From NCBI GenBank assembly GCA_026874595.1, contig CM049308.1, positions 18,350,001-18,414,000 on the forward strand: DNA of 64,000 nt. Direction: 5' to 3'. This stretch comes from Sipunculus nudus. Lineage: Eukaryota > Annelida > Sipuncula > Golfingiida > Sipunculidae. A model generated the notes under the pieces. The model searched no databases. It had not been told where the DNA came from and was given only the letters and a program-made list of their open reading frames with translations. Positions 46,926-58,700 of the stretch are shown one piece after another. Position 1 is the stretch's first letter, and each line of letters starts with the position of its first letter. A program made the position numbers and the translations under genes.

Positions 46926-47448
46926 CATCTGCCTTTGTCTCAATCAATCGCCATTCATACTGACCAGAACTTGAAAACCGTCTTGCAAACTTGGCCTACA
47001 AAACTAGTTCGAGGAATCATTTTAATCCTGAAATTTCTTACAACGTTTACATTTGTCAGATTAGATTGTTGCAGTATTTTAATACATACCAGGTAGCACT
47101 CTACCATTGAAGGTCCAATATGATACTGGAAAGAAGAGCAAAACTAAATTGATATCAAGAGAATTTACCATTAGGAAGTTTATTTCGTGTTTCCGTTTTT
47201 ATCGTCTTTGGATTCTTTGACAAGACTCCAATCATGACAGCCGAAGTCCTGATTTGGTAATAACAATGACTGCCTCTTGTGTCAAATCAAGTTTACAGCC
47301 ATCCAGACCCCCTGATCCAGCTCATGACTTATATTAAATTATATTTTAATTATATTTACTAAAAATATACTTCAACGAAGCACATCATTTCCTTGGTGAA
47401 TTCGAATACATGTACCTAAATATATTATTTTTAGTAAAGGCCTGTTTT

Positions 47449-48010
47449 TGACTAAGCTGACTGAAAGTATAAATAAAGGTATTGCGCTTTGTCCGTCGTC
47501 TGTCCGTCCGTCCGTTAGGAAAGCACAAATCGTAACGGCTGACCTTAGAAGCTTCATGGAATATCCATGGAGATCAATAAAAGATCACCTTGTATACCTG
47601 AAATCAGGTCAATGCGACCTATATTCTTCGAGTTACAGGGCTTGTAAGTACCCCCAGAATAATTGTAAAAAATGGAAACAAAACATCCACCATCTTAATC
47701 ATTAATGCATGGATTGGTCTGAATCTTGCCTTGAATATTTACCATGAATAGTTTTGTCAGTAAAAAAAAAACAAAAAAAAACTGGTGACGCCGCCTGTAT
47801 TTTTAGCTGTCAGTCAACTGAGGTATACTGATCGGTCAGCGCCCGCCGTCAGTCCGTCCGTCTGTCTGTCTGTCTGCTTTGTTACAAAACCTCAAGCATC
47901 TTGATAATTAATGTATGGATTCCCTTGAATCTTTCCTTGAGTCTTGACCATGACAAGTTTTGTAAGTTTCCGAAAACTGGTGGCGCCACATGCATTTTTC
48001 TAATTTCTAC
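47449..48010 (+). repeat. Two CCGT-family repeat copies in a row
   Basis: Starts AAGCTGACTGAAAGTATAAA (47,452) and TAGCTGTCAGTCAACTGAGG (47,802), each followed by CCGTC(C)GTC runs. GGTGACGCC and GGTGGCGCC boxes are at 47,783 and 47,981. Confidence 0.7.
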
Positions 48011-48269
48011 GATTTTTTTTTTTTTTGTGACCGTTAAATGACAGCAATTGTGTAAGTTTCTCAACCGTGGTTTCATCTCGTGTCCTGAAACCTGGTGTGT
48101 TTATGGATTATGAATCGTTTCTTCAGTTCCTGTATTTTTTCAACTTTTTCTATTTTTTTTTTTTTCAATTTTTTTAGACTGCCAAATTATATTGATACTA
48201 CCAGATTTGCAACTGTGGTTTCATCTAACTAACCATGTTTGTTATTAGGGCCCTACTTGAATGAGTGGA

Positions 48270-49560
48270 AGCCCTATAGTCATCACCTTGTCCGTCCGTC
48301 CGTCTGTCCATCTATTCGTCTTCTCTATTTGTCCGTCAAATATGTTTCCTGATGATCAATTAGCATATCAATTTCGAACTTTAATTATATATGGCGAACC
48401 TCATAAGCAAGAACTCTATTGATATTTGGGTCATGAGGTCAAAGGTCAAGGTCACAGGACCCCTCTTATTTAGAAAGATTGTGGTTGCCTTTTGAACCAA
48501 ACTTTCCATCTAGCAAATATAGGGGACCTACATTTAGAAAATCAACCTGATCGATTTTGGGATCATGGGGTCAAATATCAAGGTCACTGGGGCATTTATC
48601 CACATATTTGTTTCCAGATGATAACTCCAGGTTGGATTGAAATATTGGTTTTAAACATGTCTAATATATGGCTCATCACTAGAGTAAAAACCCTTTTGAC
48701 TTGGGGTCATTAGGTCAAAGGTCAAGGTGACAGGGTCCATTTCTTCAAAAAGATTCCATCTTGCTCATATAGCTGACCTGCTTATAGGGGAAAAACTAAA
48801 TTGAATTTTGGGGTCACAAGGTCAAAGGTCAAGGTCACAGGAGCTATCGGTCCAAAAATTAGTTTTCAGATGACAACTCGAGTTTGGTTAGACATACTGG
48901 TTTCATACTTTACATATATAAGGTCCACTACTTAAGTAAGAAATTCTCGACTTTGGGGTCACGAGGTCAAAATTAAACTTCTCATGAACCAATTCTTTAA
49001 AAAAATTGTGGATGCATTTTAAGCCAAACTTTTCATCCATAACCTTTCATCTTCCAGATATTGCGCACCTGCCAATACGGGAAGATTAGTTTTCAGTTTG
49101 TGGTAACTGGGTCAAAGGTCATGGTCACAGGGCACATCTGCAAATTAGTTTATGGACGATAAATGAGGTTTGTATTGACAGCTTGGCTTCAAACTTGATT
49201 TAGTAATGACCCACCACTGAAGTAAGAATCATTTTGATTTCGGGGGCCCGAGGTCAAAGTTGAAGAACACAGGATCCACATCTTCCAAAGGATTGCGGAT
49301 GCATTGTAAATTAAACTTTTCATCTCAAACCTGCCATCTTTCAAATATGGCTTACCTGTCCAAAGTGGAAGAAACCTGTAGATTTTGAGGTTACCTTGTC
49401 AGAGGTCAAAGTCATCGGATACACTTTTTTAAAATATTGCTTTGAAAATGAACCTGCTGTAAGTTCAAAGATAGTAATTTCTCAATTTATTCGCAAGGTC
49501 AAGGTTGAAGGTCACAGGACCCACATTTTGAAAAAGCTCATAAAAAATCAAACCGAGCGT
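48270..49560 (+). repeat. Tandem array with AGGTCA half-sites (unit ~125-145, dimer ~250-290 bp)
   Basis: Cores such as GAGGTCAAAGGTCAAGGTCA occur at about 48,436, 48,711 and 48,818, with weaker ones at 48,565, 48,960, 49,108, 49,250, 49,390 and 49,495. Intervening text (AGTAAGAA..., TTTCATC.T..AACCT..CATCTT) also repeats. It ends TGAGACCCATGGGTC. It lies just upstream of the first exon of the CARD gene. Confidence 0.75.
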
Positions 49561-49638
49561 TGAGACCCATGGGTCCCATTTTTTTGTTTTTATTTAACAA
49601 AAATTTAAAGGTTCCGTTTTCATTTGCGTTTGTTTCAG

Positions 49639-49761
49639 AAACATGCTCGTCGCTTTCCTGCTTGGACTTTTCGTTGGTGTTATCGTGACCGCTGTTATTC
49701 TGACACGTAGACAAAGGCTACTGGAGATTGCCACCAAGTTGTTGCAAGGGAACGGAGAGAA
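49639..49761 (+). CDS. CARD-GT gene exon 1: transmembrane segment
   Basis: Acceptor TTTGTTTCAG, donor GAA|GTATAA (weaker than consensus). The ATG at 49,643 starts MLVAFLLGLFVGVIVTAVIL, twenty hydrophobic residues, followed by TRRQR and a charged helix. With the ATG used, this is a signal-anchor; if coding continues upstream it is an internal membrane pass. Ends in phase 2, completing Asn or Asn-Val-Ser depending on the acceptor used next. A G-run follows in the intron (49,780-49,791). Confidence 0.65.
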
Positions 49762-52700
49762 GTATAAATTATATAATTGGGGGGGGGGGGGTCGCAGCCG
49801 TTTCATGTACTTTCACTGTAATATCATGAAGAAGGTGTTGCAGTTAATTTTGTGCTGATACGTACTATGTTCTTACATGGTACACCGTGAAAGAGAAAGG
49901 ATTCATGGGTATTGAACTTACTTCCTTGAGGATATTGAAGAGGTCGCCTATCCAACATTTTAAAATAAAGGCGTATTGTACTGGAGTTTCGAGGTTTTCG
50001 GTTGTTCACAAGAAAAAAAAACAAACATAAATGGATGGAATACCAAACGTACAGCAGGCTATAAATAAGAAACAAGGTTTCGACCAAGCTGAGTTTAAAT
50101 GTTTCATGGTAGTGAGGTCTCAGCAATAGTGTAATTGCATGATTCAAAACTCGAACAGGACATTTCAATTTTTCAAGTTTGGTACACCCTCGTTTTGAGT
50201 GTGTCTTCTCTTGCATTAACACAGGTTAGAATTTAGGTGGGTATCTGAAAGCTGCAATTAGATCCACTTATTTTTACGAAACCAGATGACCTGCCTATAC
50301 ATTATTACAAGAAGATGAAACATCATATAAATGTTTTGTGCTTTCAGTAGCTGATGGTTTTATGGGGACGCGTTTTCATTTATACGGAAGATCAGTTTCT
50401 GTCCTCTTAAACCGGAATAAAAATTGGCAACTTTTATTAAAATTGTTATATATATATATTTTTAACAATATTTGTTTGAATGTATATTTAATAATTGTAT
50501 CCGCCAAAACAGAGTTTTGCGGATACTATGTTTTTCACGGTTCCGCCGCCACTGCGTTCGTTTCCGGAGAACTCCTCTGAGACCCGTTCCTCTGGAACGA
50601 TCTTTCCGAAGCCCGGCATTGTTTTTCGCTCACCCAAGTACTAGTGTTTTGTTGTGCGTAACAAAGACGTGGCGCCTCCTGCAATCATTTTTGTGCAGTA
50701 TGAATCTGGGTATCTTTGTGATAACAGCCAAAATCTCAAGAGTGGTCAACAACCTGAGCTGAAATTTTGCATGTCCATAGATCTTGGATCTTTCCATCTC
50801 GTACTTAAAGGGACATAATCAGGAGCAATATTATTCCTATCCTTTAACACTATCAGTTCAGTTTTGCTTTATACAAAAGCTTGCCAGCAAAACCATTCCA
50901 GCACAGTCTCATATCCTCGCATACGATTGTTTAACACTTGTTATAGCCCTGTGTGTTGGCAAACAGTCTGTTTACGATAACAAGGCCGCGTGACTGGAGT
51001 CCGATTATGAGGGGCAACATGGGGTGTTTCAGCCAGGGGGAACATGTATTTTATTTTTTTGAGCAAAGTCAGTCAGGGCATCTCCTGATTGACTCGTGTT
51101 GTGGCTACAAGCAGCACACTGCCCGATGCACTGTGTTTATGTTTACACCTGCTATCGCGCCCGGTTCACTGTTTTTAACACTCGTTTACAGGAGCAAGCA
51201 AGCGGTTTCAGGGCAATCTTTTGGCAGGTATAGATCAATTTTAAAGGTGATAAACTATTTTTCGTTTTAACTGAACATGCTTTATAAGTGATTGGGCCCC
51301 TTTAACATTAGTGGCGCCACCTTCAATGATTTTTGCGTGGCATGCCATCTACTCGTCATTGTGATTGGTTCAATGTATTGGGCTGAAATTGTGCATGTCC
51401 ATAGATCTTGGATACTTCCATCTTGTAATCAAAACCGGTGGCGCCATCTTTAACCGTTTTTGCATGCATGGATCTATCCATGCATTTGCTTTCGGTGAAA
51501 ATTGCTCATACCTCACGAATGGTTCAATGTATTAATCTAAAATTTGACAAGCCCATCCATCATGGGGAGTCTTATCGTAGACAAGACAGGTGGGGCCACC
51601 TACCTTTCCGTTTTCGATGAATATACTTTTTCCTCAGGATTGGTTTGCCGTAGTGGTCTGAAAATATGCATGCCAATAGATCTTGAATAGCCCCATCTTG
51701 CATATGAAATTGGTGGCGCCATCTGTTATTGTTTTTGTGTGGAGTCCATCTGTACGTTTGCTTTGGGTAAAATTGTTCATATCTCAGGAGTAGATGGATG
51801 TATCGGCCTGAAATGTTGCATGTTTATCTGTCTTGGATAGCTTTGTTGTAGACCAGACAGGTGGCGCCGCCTACAGTTCCGTTACTATAGATTATACATA
51901 AATTATAAATTCATGCACTTTTTTGCATTTTTGGGGGGGTCGAGGTCATCGCTTCATTTTTAATGCTTGCTTTACTAAGTTTTATGTACATCTGCACAGT
52001 TCCATTCCGGTTTTGGAATACGTGTCAGGGCTAACACGCGTTAACTGTTCATCCCCATGGCTCGGTCATAACCCGAGGAACCCCCGAAAGGCGCACTCGT
52101 TTGTGAGTGATACACGGCTGTTTGGCACAGTCTTCCCATTAAGCCTGCAGAGCGTTCACCCTGGGTGGGGCCGACCCTGAACAATTCTCACCGCCTCGGC
52201 TGAGATTCGAACTAACGATTTCTCACGAGCACTATACCTCTACCACTGAGCCACAGAAACCGATACATGGATGCACCTTTTCTCAGTACCATTTAGATGT
52301 CCTGAAATTGTGCATGGTGTATCCATCTGTAGATCTGTTTTTGGTGAAAATTGCACATATATGAGTGGGTTTTTTTCGCCTCACTGATGCGACAAATTTG
52401 GAGTCATGTCTTGTCAGGAACATTCAATGTCTTACCTCTGTGAGTTGGCGGATACACTTGTTGGCTCGTCCACTGCCCGTTTTCTAGTTTTCTATATAGT
52501 CAGTCATCGTTTTCAGTGTTCCAAGTGGCAGGTCTCTTCATAAACTGGATATCAAAATACTAGCTGTCATACGGTAGTTTGACAGCGATTTGACACATGG
52601 GTTTGTTTGTTTGATGAAACAAAATTATATTGTTTCCTTGGGATTAAGTCTATATGCAGTTACATATTTTTCAGTGTCAGCAAAACAGGGGATGCCGACA

Positions 52701-55700
52701 TCAAAGGAGCAAATGGTGGCGAACACAATGCACAAGAGAGGTATCTTGCAGACGGTATTCACACTAAATGCAATAAAGTGTTGGAGAGTATCAGGTATTC
52801 TTAAACAATGGTGTGACAGTTCCTGAGCATATTTATTAGCTCAACTGAACATAGGTCATCTGTGCTATAGCCATCACCCTTTGTCCGTCGTCAAACCGTC
52901 CGTCCGGTTGTCCGTCCGTAAAAATATATAACATATCTCAGTAATAATTGCATGGGTCTTTCTGAAATTCGGCAAGCTTATTGACTTTGGAGAGCCCTTT
53001 CAACAATAAAAGACTGGTGGCGCCATTTTCATTTTTAATTATACGCAATTTTTTAATGAATTTAAAAATGTTCAACTCAGCTGAGCGTCATGACCCACGG
53101 ACCACTTGCGCTCAGCCAGTCATATCAATAACAAGAAGATAATGTGATTCGTTTTCAAAATTTTATGAACTTACCGATATATGCTGTGTTTTTTTTCTAA
53201 CATTTTATCAGGTGATTTAACAGTGTTATAGTGGTGTGGATATTTTTGTAAAATTCTTTTATTTTGTATACACTCTACATCATGTCATTGTGTGTGTTTT
53301 AGAAATATACGAAGGACAAACAGGTCGGGCGCGGAAGAAGACACCCACAACCGTCTGATAAGGCGACGTCGCCCTTATCTGGTTGATAGGATTGATGTGA
53401 ACAATACACACCTTCTGGATCTGTTGGTGTCTAGTGGCGTCCTGGCACAGAGTCAATTGGATGCAATAAAGGTAAGGGATTGGCCTGAGTTTGTCATCTG
53501 TATTTTCTTTATAGTAACGGCTCCTGTAATAATAGTATTTATTTTCACACATCTAAATGTCCAACACAGATGCTATATATACTATAATCAAATCTTAAAC
53601 TAACTAGACAGCGACACTCAGGCAGTCTTATGTGTCTTCACATAATTCTCTAGAATTATATCAATTCTGTAAAAGCTTACCTTAGTCTGTCCATATACAT
53701 CACCCAATAAACTAGACGACCAGAGGTCAAGCGCTTGCTTGAAATTGAAATGACAGACAGACGGACAGACGATGCAGATTGTCGGTTTTCCATCAACTGA
53801 GTGACTATCAGAGCAATTGCTGAGGAATTGTGGCCTGTAGAACGACATATATGACAAAAGAACTAGAAATCAGACAAAGCTGACAACAACTGACAAACGG
53901 ACAGACATACTGATACCCTAAAACAATTGAGATAACAGATAACTAGATAATCATATGGAGAAAGTATATAGGAAAAACTGAGTTATAGTTTGTGTAAACA
54001 AGGTTCACAGTTTTGGAGGTATGGTAAAAAAATGATAATTGCAGTGGTTCGAGTGCAGCGCCCCCTAGCGGCCATTTCCCAGAAAATGAATAATCACTTT
54101 CGAGATATAAGTGTATGACATAAGCTTTACCAATTTGAAAAGGATTCCTGCAAAACTGTGGTCTGTACAATGCTACATGTGAGACGCAAGAACAATCGAG
54201 CAGGCGAATTTGAGGACAACTGACAAACAGACAGACATTCTGAAAAAGTGACACAAGCTTGAGACCAAATGACGTAACCAGGTCATGGAGAAGACCCAGA
54301 GAAAGAAAATAAGCTTTCTGTATTTTAGTTTTATAGATTTGGAAATATGACCAAAAATGATATGTTGGGGAAGTTCGAGTGCGGCGGCCCCTTGCGGCAA
54401 TATCCGGAAAATGAAAAATCCGTATCGAGATATTCATGTGAGACATAGGATATATCAGTTTCAAAATGATTCCTGCATATTTGTGGACTCTAGGCCATCA
54501 CTAGGCGATATCTCGTTTGACGAGATATTGTACGAGATATTGCGAGACTTGTAATATAATCAAATAACACTACTTGTATGCTACCTGATGCAAAAAAACT
54601 AGACCTCTGTGGCTTTAAAACTGACGAAGTTAGAAAAATAAGTCCCCTTATTTTTTAACATCATGACTTTTCCCCCAAAATGCGTAACCATGGCTACGGC
54701 AAATTTGAGGCAGCTACACACCAAAAGAAAAGCCTTGGTATGGCAATTAAAATGAGCTACTGTTAAAGTAGATACGACAAATAGTGACAACGATATGAAG
54801 TAAAAACCGTTTTGCAAACTTTTGATTACCTTGACCTTGGTTAGATATTGACATAAATCAATAGGGTTCGAGGACTTTTTGGATTTCTATCAACTGCTGC
54901 AAAATCGCTGCAAAACTGTGCATTTCCGGTTGGATACAGACAGACAGACAACAAACAAACATACACAACTGATAAACATGATTTCCGGCAAGCAACAAAA
55001 AAAATGACATGAACGGAAGCTGAACTTAATCATTTTTCAGAGTAATCATGATAAAATTACTATCTCAGAAATGACAGTAGCTATCTTCAATTTAATTCGA
55101 AAACCAGTGACCTTGACTTCATTATCAAGGTCTTATAGGCCAAAATATATATATTTATTTTTTTGTAATCCATAACTTTTGATGTATAGAACATTTTTTT
55201 TCTCGAATTTCAAACACTAATTGTTTCAACCAATTTCTGATACAAGTTAGAAAATTTGACCTGGATCTTCAAGGTCAAATAAACCGGATAAGAAATCATT
55301 TGTGAACGCCATAACTTTTGAATAACTCAATATATGTTCATGAAATTCCATGTTTGCACTGTTTCTTCCAAAAACTCGGATTAACCGGCCCCCGGTTCCC
55401 TACACATCTATCTGCATCCAAGCCCACCTCTAATGTTAACTTGTAAAATAGTTGTCAAGTACATTTTTAACGGAGGATTTTACCTGTTGTACATACAGTT
55501 ACACATATCAGGCCTATAGGCCTTATTGAATTATCAAATGGAATCGAGTCATAATTTTCATTTATTACACAGTACAATATTTTCGTAACTGGCTTATTTG
55601 ACCAAGTTAACCCGATTTTAGCTACACTTGTACATCTTTTTGTATTTCAGCTTATTTTGAGATTCAGCTCATCTTCGCGTCCTTATATAATCTGGAACTT

Positions 55701-58700
55701 ACATATAAGATTTAACACATTCTCAGTGGGTATTTTTTAAAACATAATACAGTAATATTGTCAGTTACTGCAACGGTTACAAATATGTGATCTTTAGAAA
55801 GTCCTGTATCGTTCATATAGTCAACAAAATCACTCGATTATCGTACGTTTGCCTTTTTTCCATATGCTAAGATTTTATACAATTGATACTCGCTTTCGAT
55901 GTAGCGGCATATGCTGTTAGGTAAAAGAAAGTGATCTGATTATTATGTCTATCCACTGTCTGTATCTTTTCATTTTAAAATTTCAATTTGTTTGTCTTAT
56001 TTGTTCCATCCTCTGTAACCCTAGACTTAACAGCTTAGCACTTCAATCGAATACAGGGTTGATCAAATCCATATAACATAACGGTTTTAAAAGAAAAGTA
56101 CCTTTATTCATTAACTTTAATTAGTGCTGCTGTGATTGGAGAGTTTTCTCGATTGTATTTCTATGTCATATTATACAGGTGGTTTAATATCAGATTTGCA
56201 ATATCATATTTATAACACATCACACACCTCATGTTTGACGTTGTTTTCTTAACATACTTGTTAGCACCCGCACGAAATAAAAGAGAGCGAACTATACAAA
56301 TGGTAACTTTCCCTGGAGGAATAAATCTACTTTCAGTATAAGACCTTCTTGTATAAGAATTTTCAACATAAACTAAATACATGTATAATTTTATTGCAGG
56401 CAGAAGGACCGTCCAATCGGCAGCGAGTGTCATGTTTGCTTGATCACTTGACAAGGCTGCCCCCTGATTCCTGGACAGACTTCATCCGAGGCCTTGAACA
56501 ATCTAATAACAACCACGTTGCCGAGCACATAAAGGAGTGGGTATGTATACCAGATACAAATTATTTGAAAGACTCCATTAATGTGGCTCGTATAGGACAC
56601 ACAGAAATTTAACGCGTGCGCATGTGATAATAAACTTAATGTATTTGGTGTGACTGTGAATGTGTATCGGACAAATCAATGGTTCACCAGTCTCTCTCCT
56701 GGAAACGCAACTCACTAAAACACAGACTGATCTAATAGTCATTAAAAGGAATTAGGTTCACGTTTGTTCGCAATGTTCTCTAATACCGTGTTGTGTACAA
56801 TACTGTGCCATACATCATTTTAAAGGGTATTATCCCCGCAGTGACATAGGCGATATGAGAATAAATATTTTAATGTACATATTATTTTAAGTGATTTTTC
56901 CGTTTTTACTGACTTGCACGGAGGTTAGACCGAGCACAGCCGAACTGCCTCCGGCAATGACCGGAATGCATGCATCGTGGTCACTCAACCTCAAACACTA
57001 TTAAGGACTCTTTTTCATATGAATAACGCTTGCTTTCACTAAGGGATTTGAGCATGCCTAGCCTTACATTTGACCGAGGCTTTCATCCACGTGCGTGGTC
57101 AATAAAAGGGATAAAAACAAATTTCTCGCTTTATGAAATGGAGAGTTCAGCCCAGGAGGATTATTGACAATACTTAATTCAAGGTCCCAATTTCAGGCAG
57201 AGGGGTGGGATTGGGTAGGGAGGACAAGTGACGGGGGTTTCGAGCCTCAACATTTGTCTGATACGATGAAAAAAAGGTTGCGGTGGCTGAAATGGGATAG
57301 GGAGTCGTGCATGGAGACCCATTGGGTCCGCTTCTGCTACTTACGAGGTATGCATATTTCTGTTTCTTCAGGAACAGTTTCCTTTGCAACGTACATTTAT
57401 TAAATCTTTTACGTGTTCTACACATCAACCTAATCTTTTTACATCCAACGATAAAATCCAGTCAAATATCATCGAAAACGTGAATGCCTTCCCCCCCACC
57501 CCGCCTCATTCACAATGTAAACATCATCACTGACTAGGTCTTCAAGGTAAACATACCATCGTATGGATTTCTTGCCACATCACAGCGCCACAAAATAAAT
57601 GTAAACAATATTTAAACATATCTTATTTAGACAGTTTCCCACTGAAAACCTACATTTTCTGTTAACTTTTACAAAAAAATGAGCCAACATTCCCCATCTC
57701 GGTTAATATAGCACCCCAACACCGGTAATAACCCCGGTATACCGGACCCCGGTATACCGGTTTTATCAGCTAGTAGGCTAGTAAACTCCACTGTTGTATC
57801 ACAAAGACAATGTCCGTATGGCACGCAGTCACCATTGCCATTCGCTCTGGATAATTCCAGTATCCGCATTTAAACATGATACAACTCGAGTCAATGTATC
57901 AACTCTGGATAATTCCTGTATCCGCACCTGAACATGATACAGCTCGAGTCAATGTTCGCTACCAGGAAAAGATCAGCGATAGATTATAATCCTCTGGTCT
58001 GTTCTTTGGTTTAACCGTGGCTGATGATTGTTAACTATTTACAAGTCCTTCTGTTAATATAACTCACAGGTTCAGACTATTACTCTCGATACACCGCGAA
58101 ACCAACCCTCAGCTGATCGATTCTCTGACATGATTGGATTCAGTCTTCACTGTTGACTTTGTTGTCAGAAGGACAAAGGTCAAGATCACATCAGATGTTA
58201 ATATTTGGCTTTCATATGAAAAAAATTCCTCTTTTTATTGTTAGGCTAAAATGTCCTGCTAGTCATCTGATCGTCATGACCCATTGTTCACTTGTTTTAA
58301 ATAAGCCATATTGGAGTTATAGCACAAACATGAGTTAAAGAAAAAGGTTCAATTAAAATATTAGAGAAATGAGATTTTTTTATCTGAATTCACAAATCTT
58401 TTAAAAAAGGATTGTGCCCGATATAGAAGCTAGGGAAAACGAACTACATAAACAATTGTTTTGCAGACTCAAGGTATGACCAAAAGAAAGAAAGGTCCGT
58501 CGTTTCTCTTCATTATGCAGTCTCCGAAGATAGCAGACACAGGCTCGGATTTCATATTACTTCAAATTAAGAACATTTTGGAGTATATTAATCCAGATGT
58601 AAATTGTATCAGCCTCTGTGAGAATGACCTACGTGTGATTGAAGAGGAAAAAATCAGCCAAGTGTTTGGAGTCCTACCCGAGTCGTGCGATTCACTGGCA

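Noticed and set aside
48270-49560. CRISPR-like regular repeats
   Set aside because: Units are long, diverged and eukaryotic repeat-like, without unique spacers.
49824-50222. 132-codon minus-strand frame
   Set aside because: Antisense within intron 1 of the CARD-GT gene; no splice support or motif.
53943-54464. 173-codon minus-strand frame
   Set aside because: It lies within repeat units of the CARD-gene intron, antisense to the gene, with no family resemblance.
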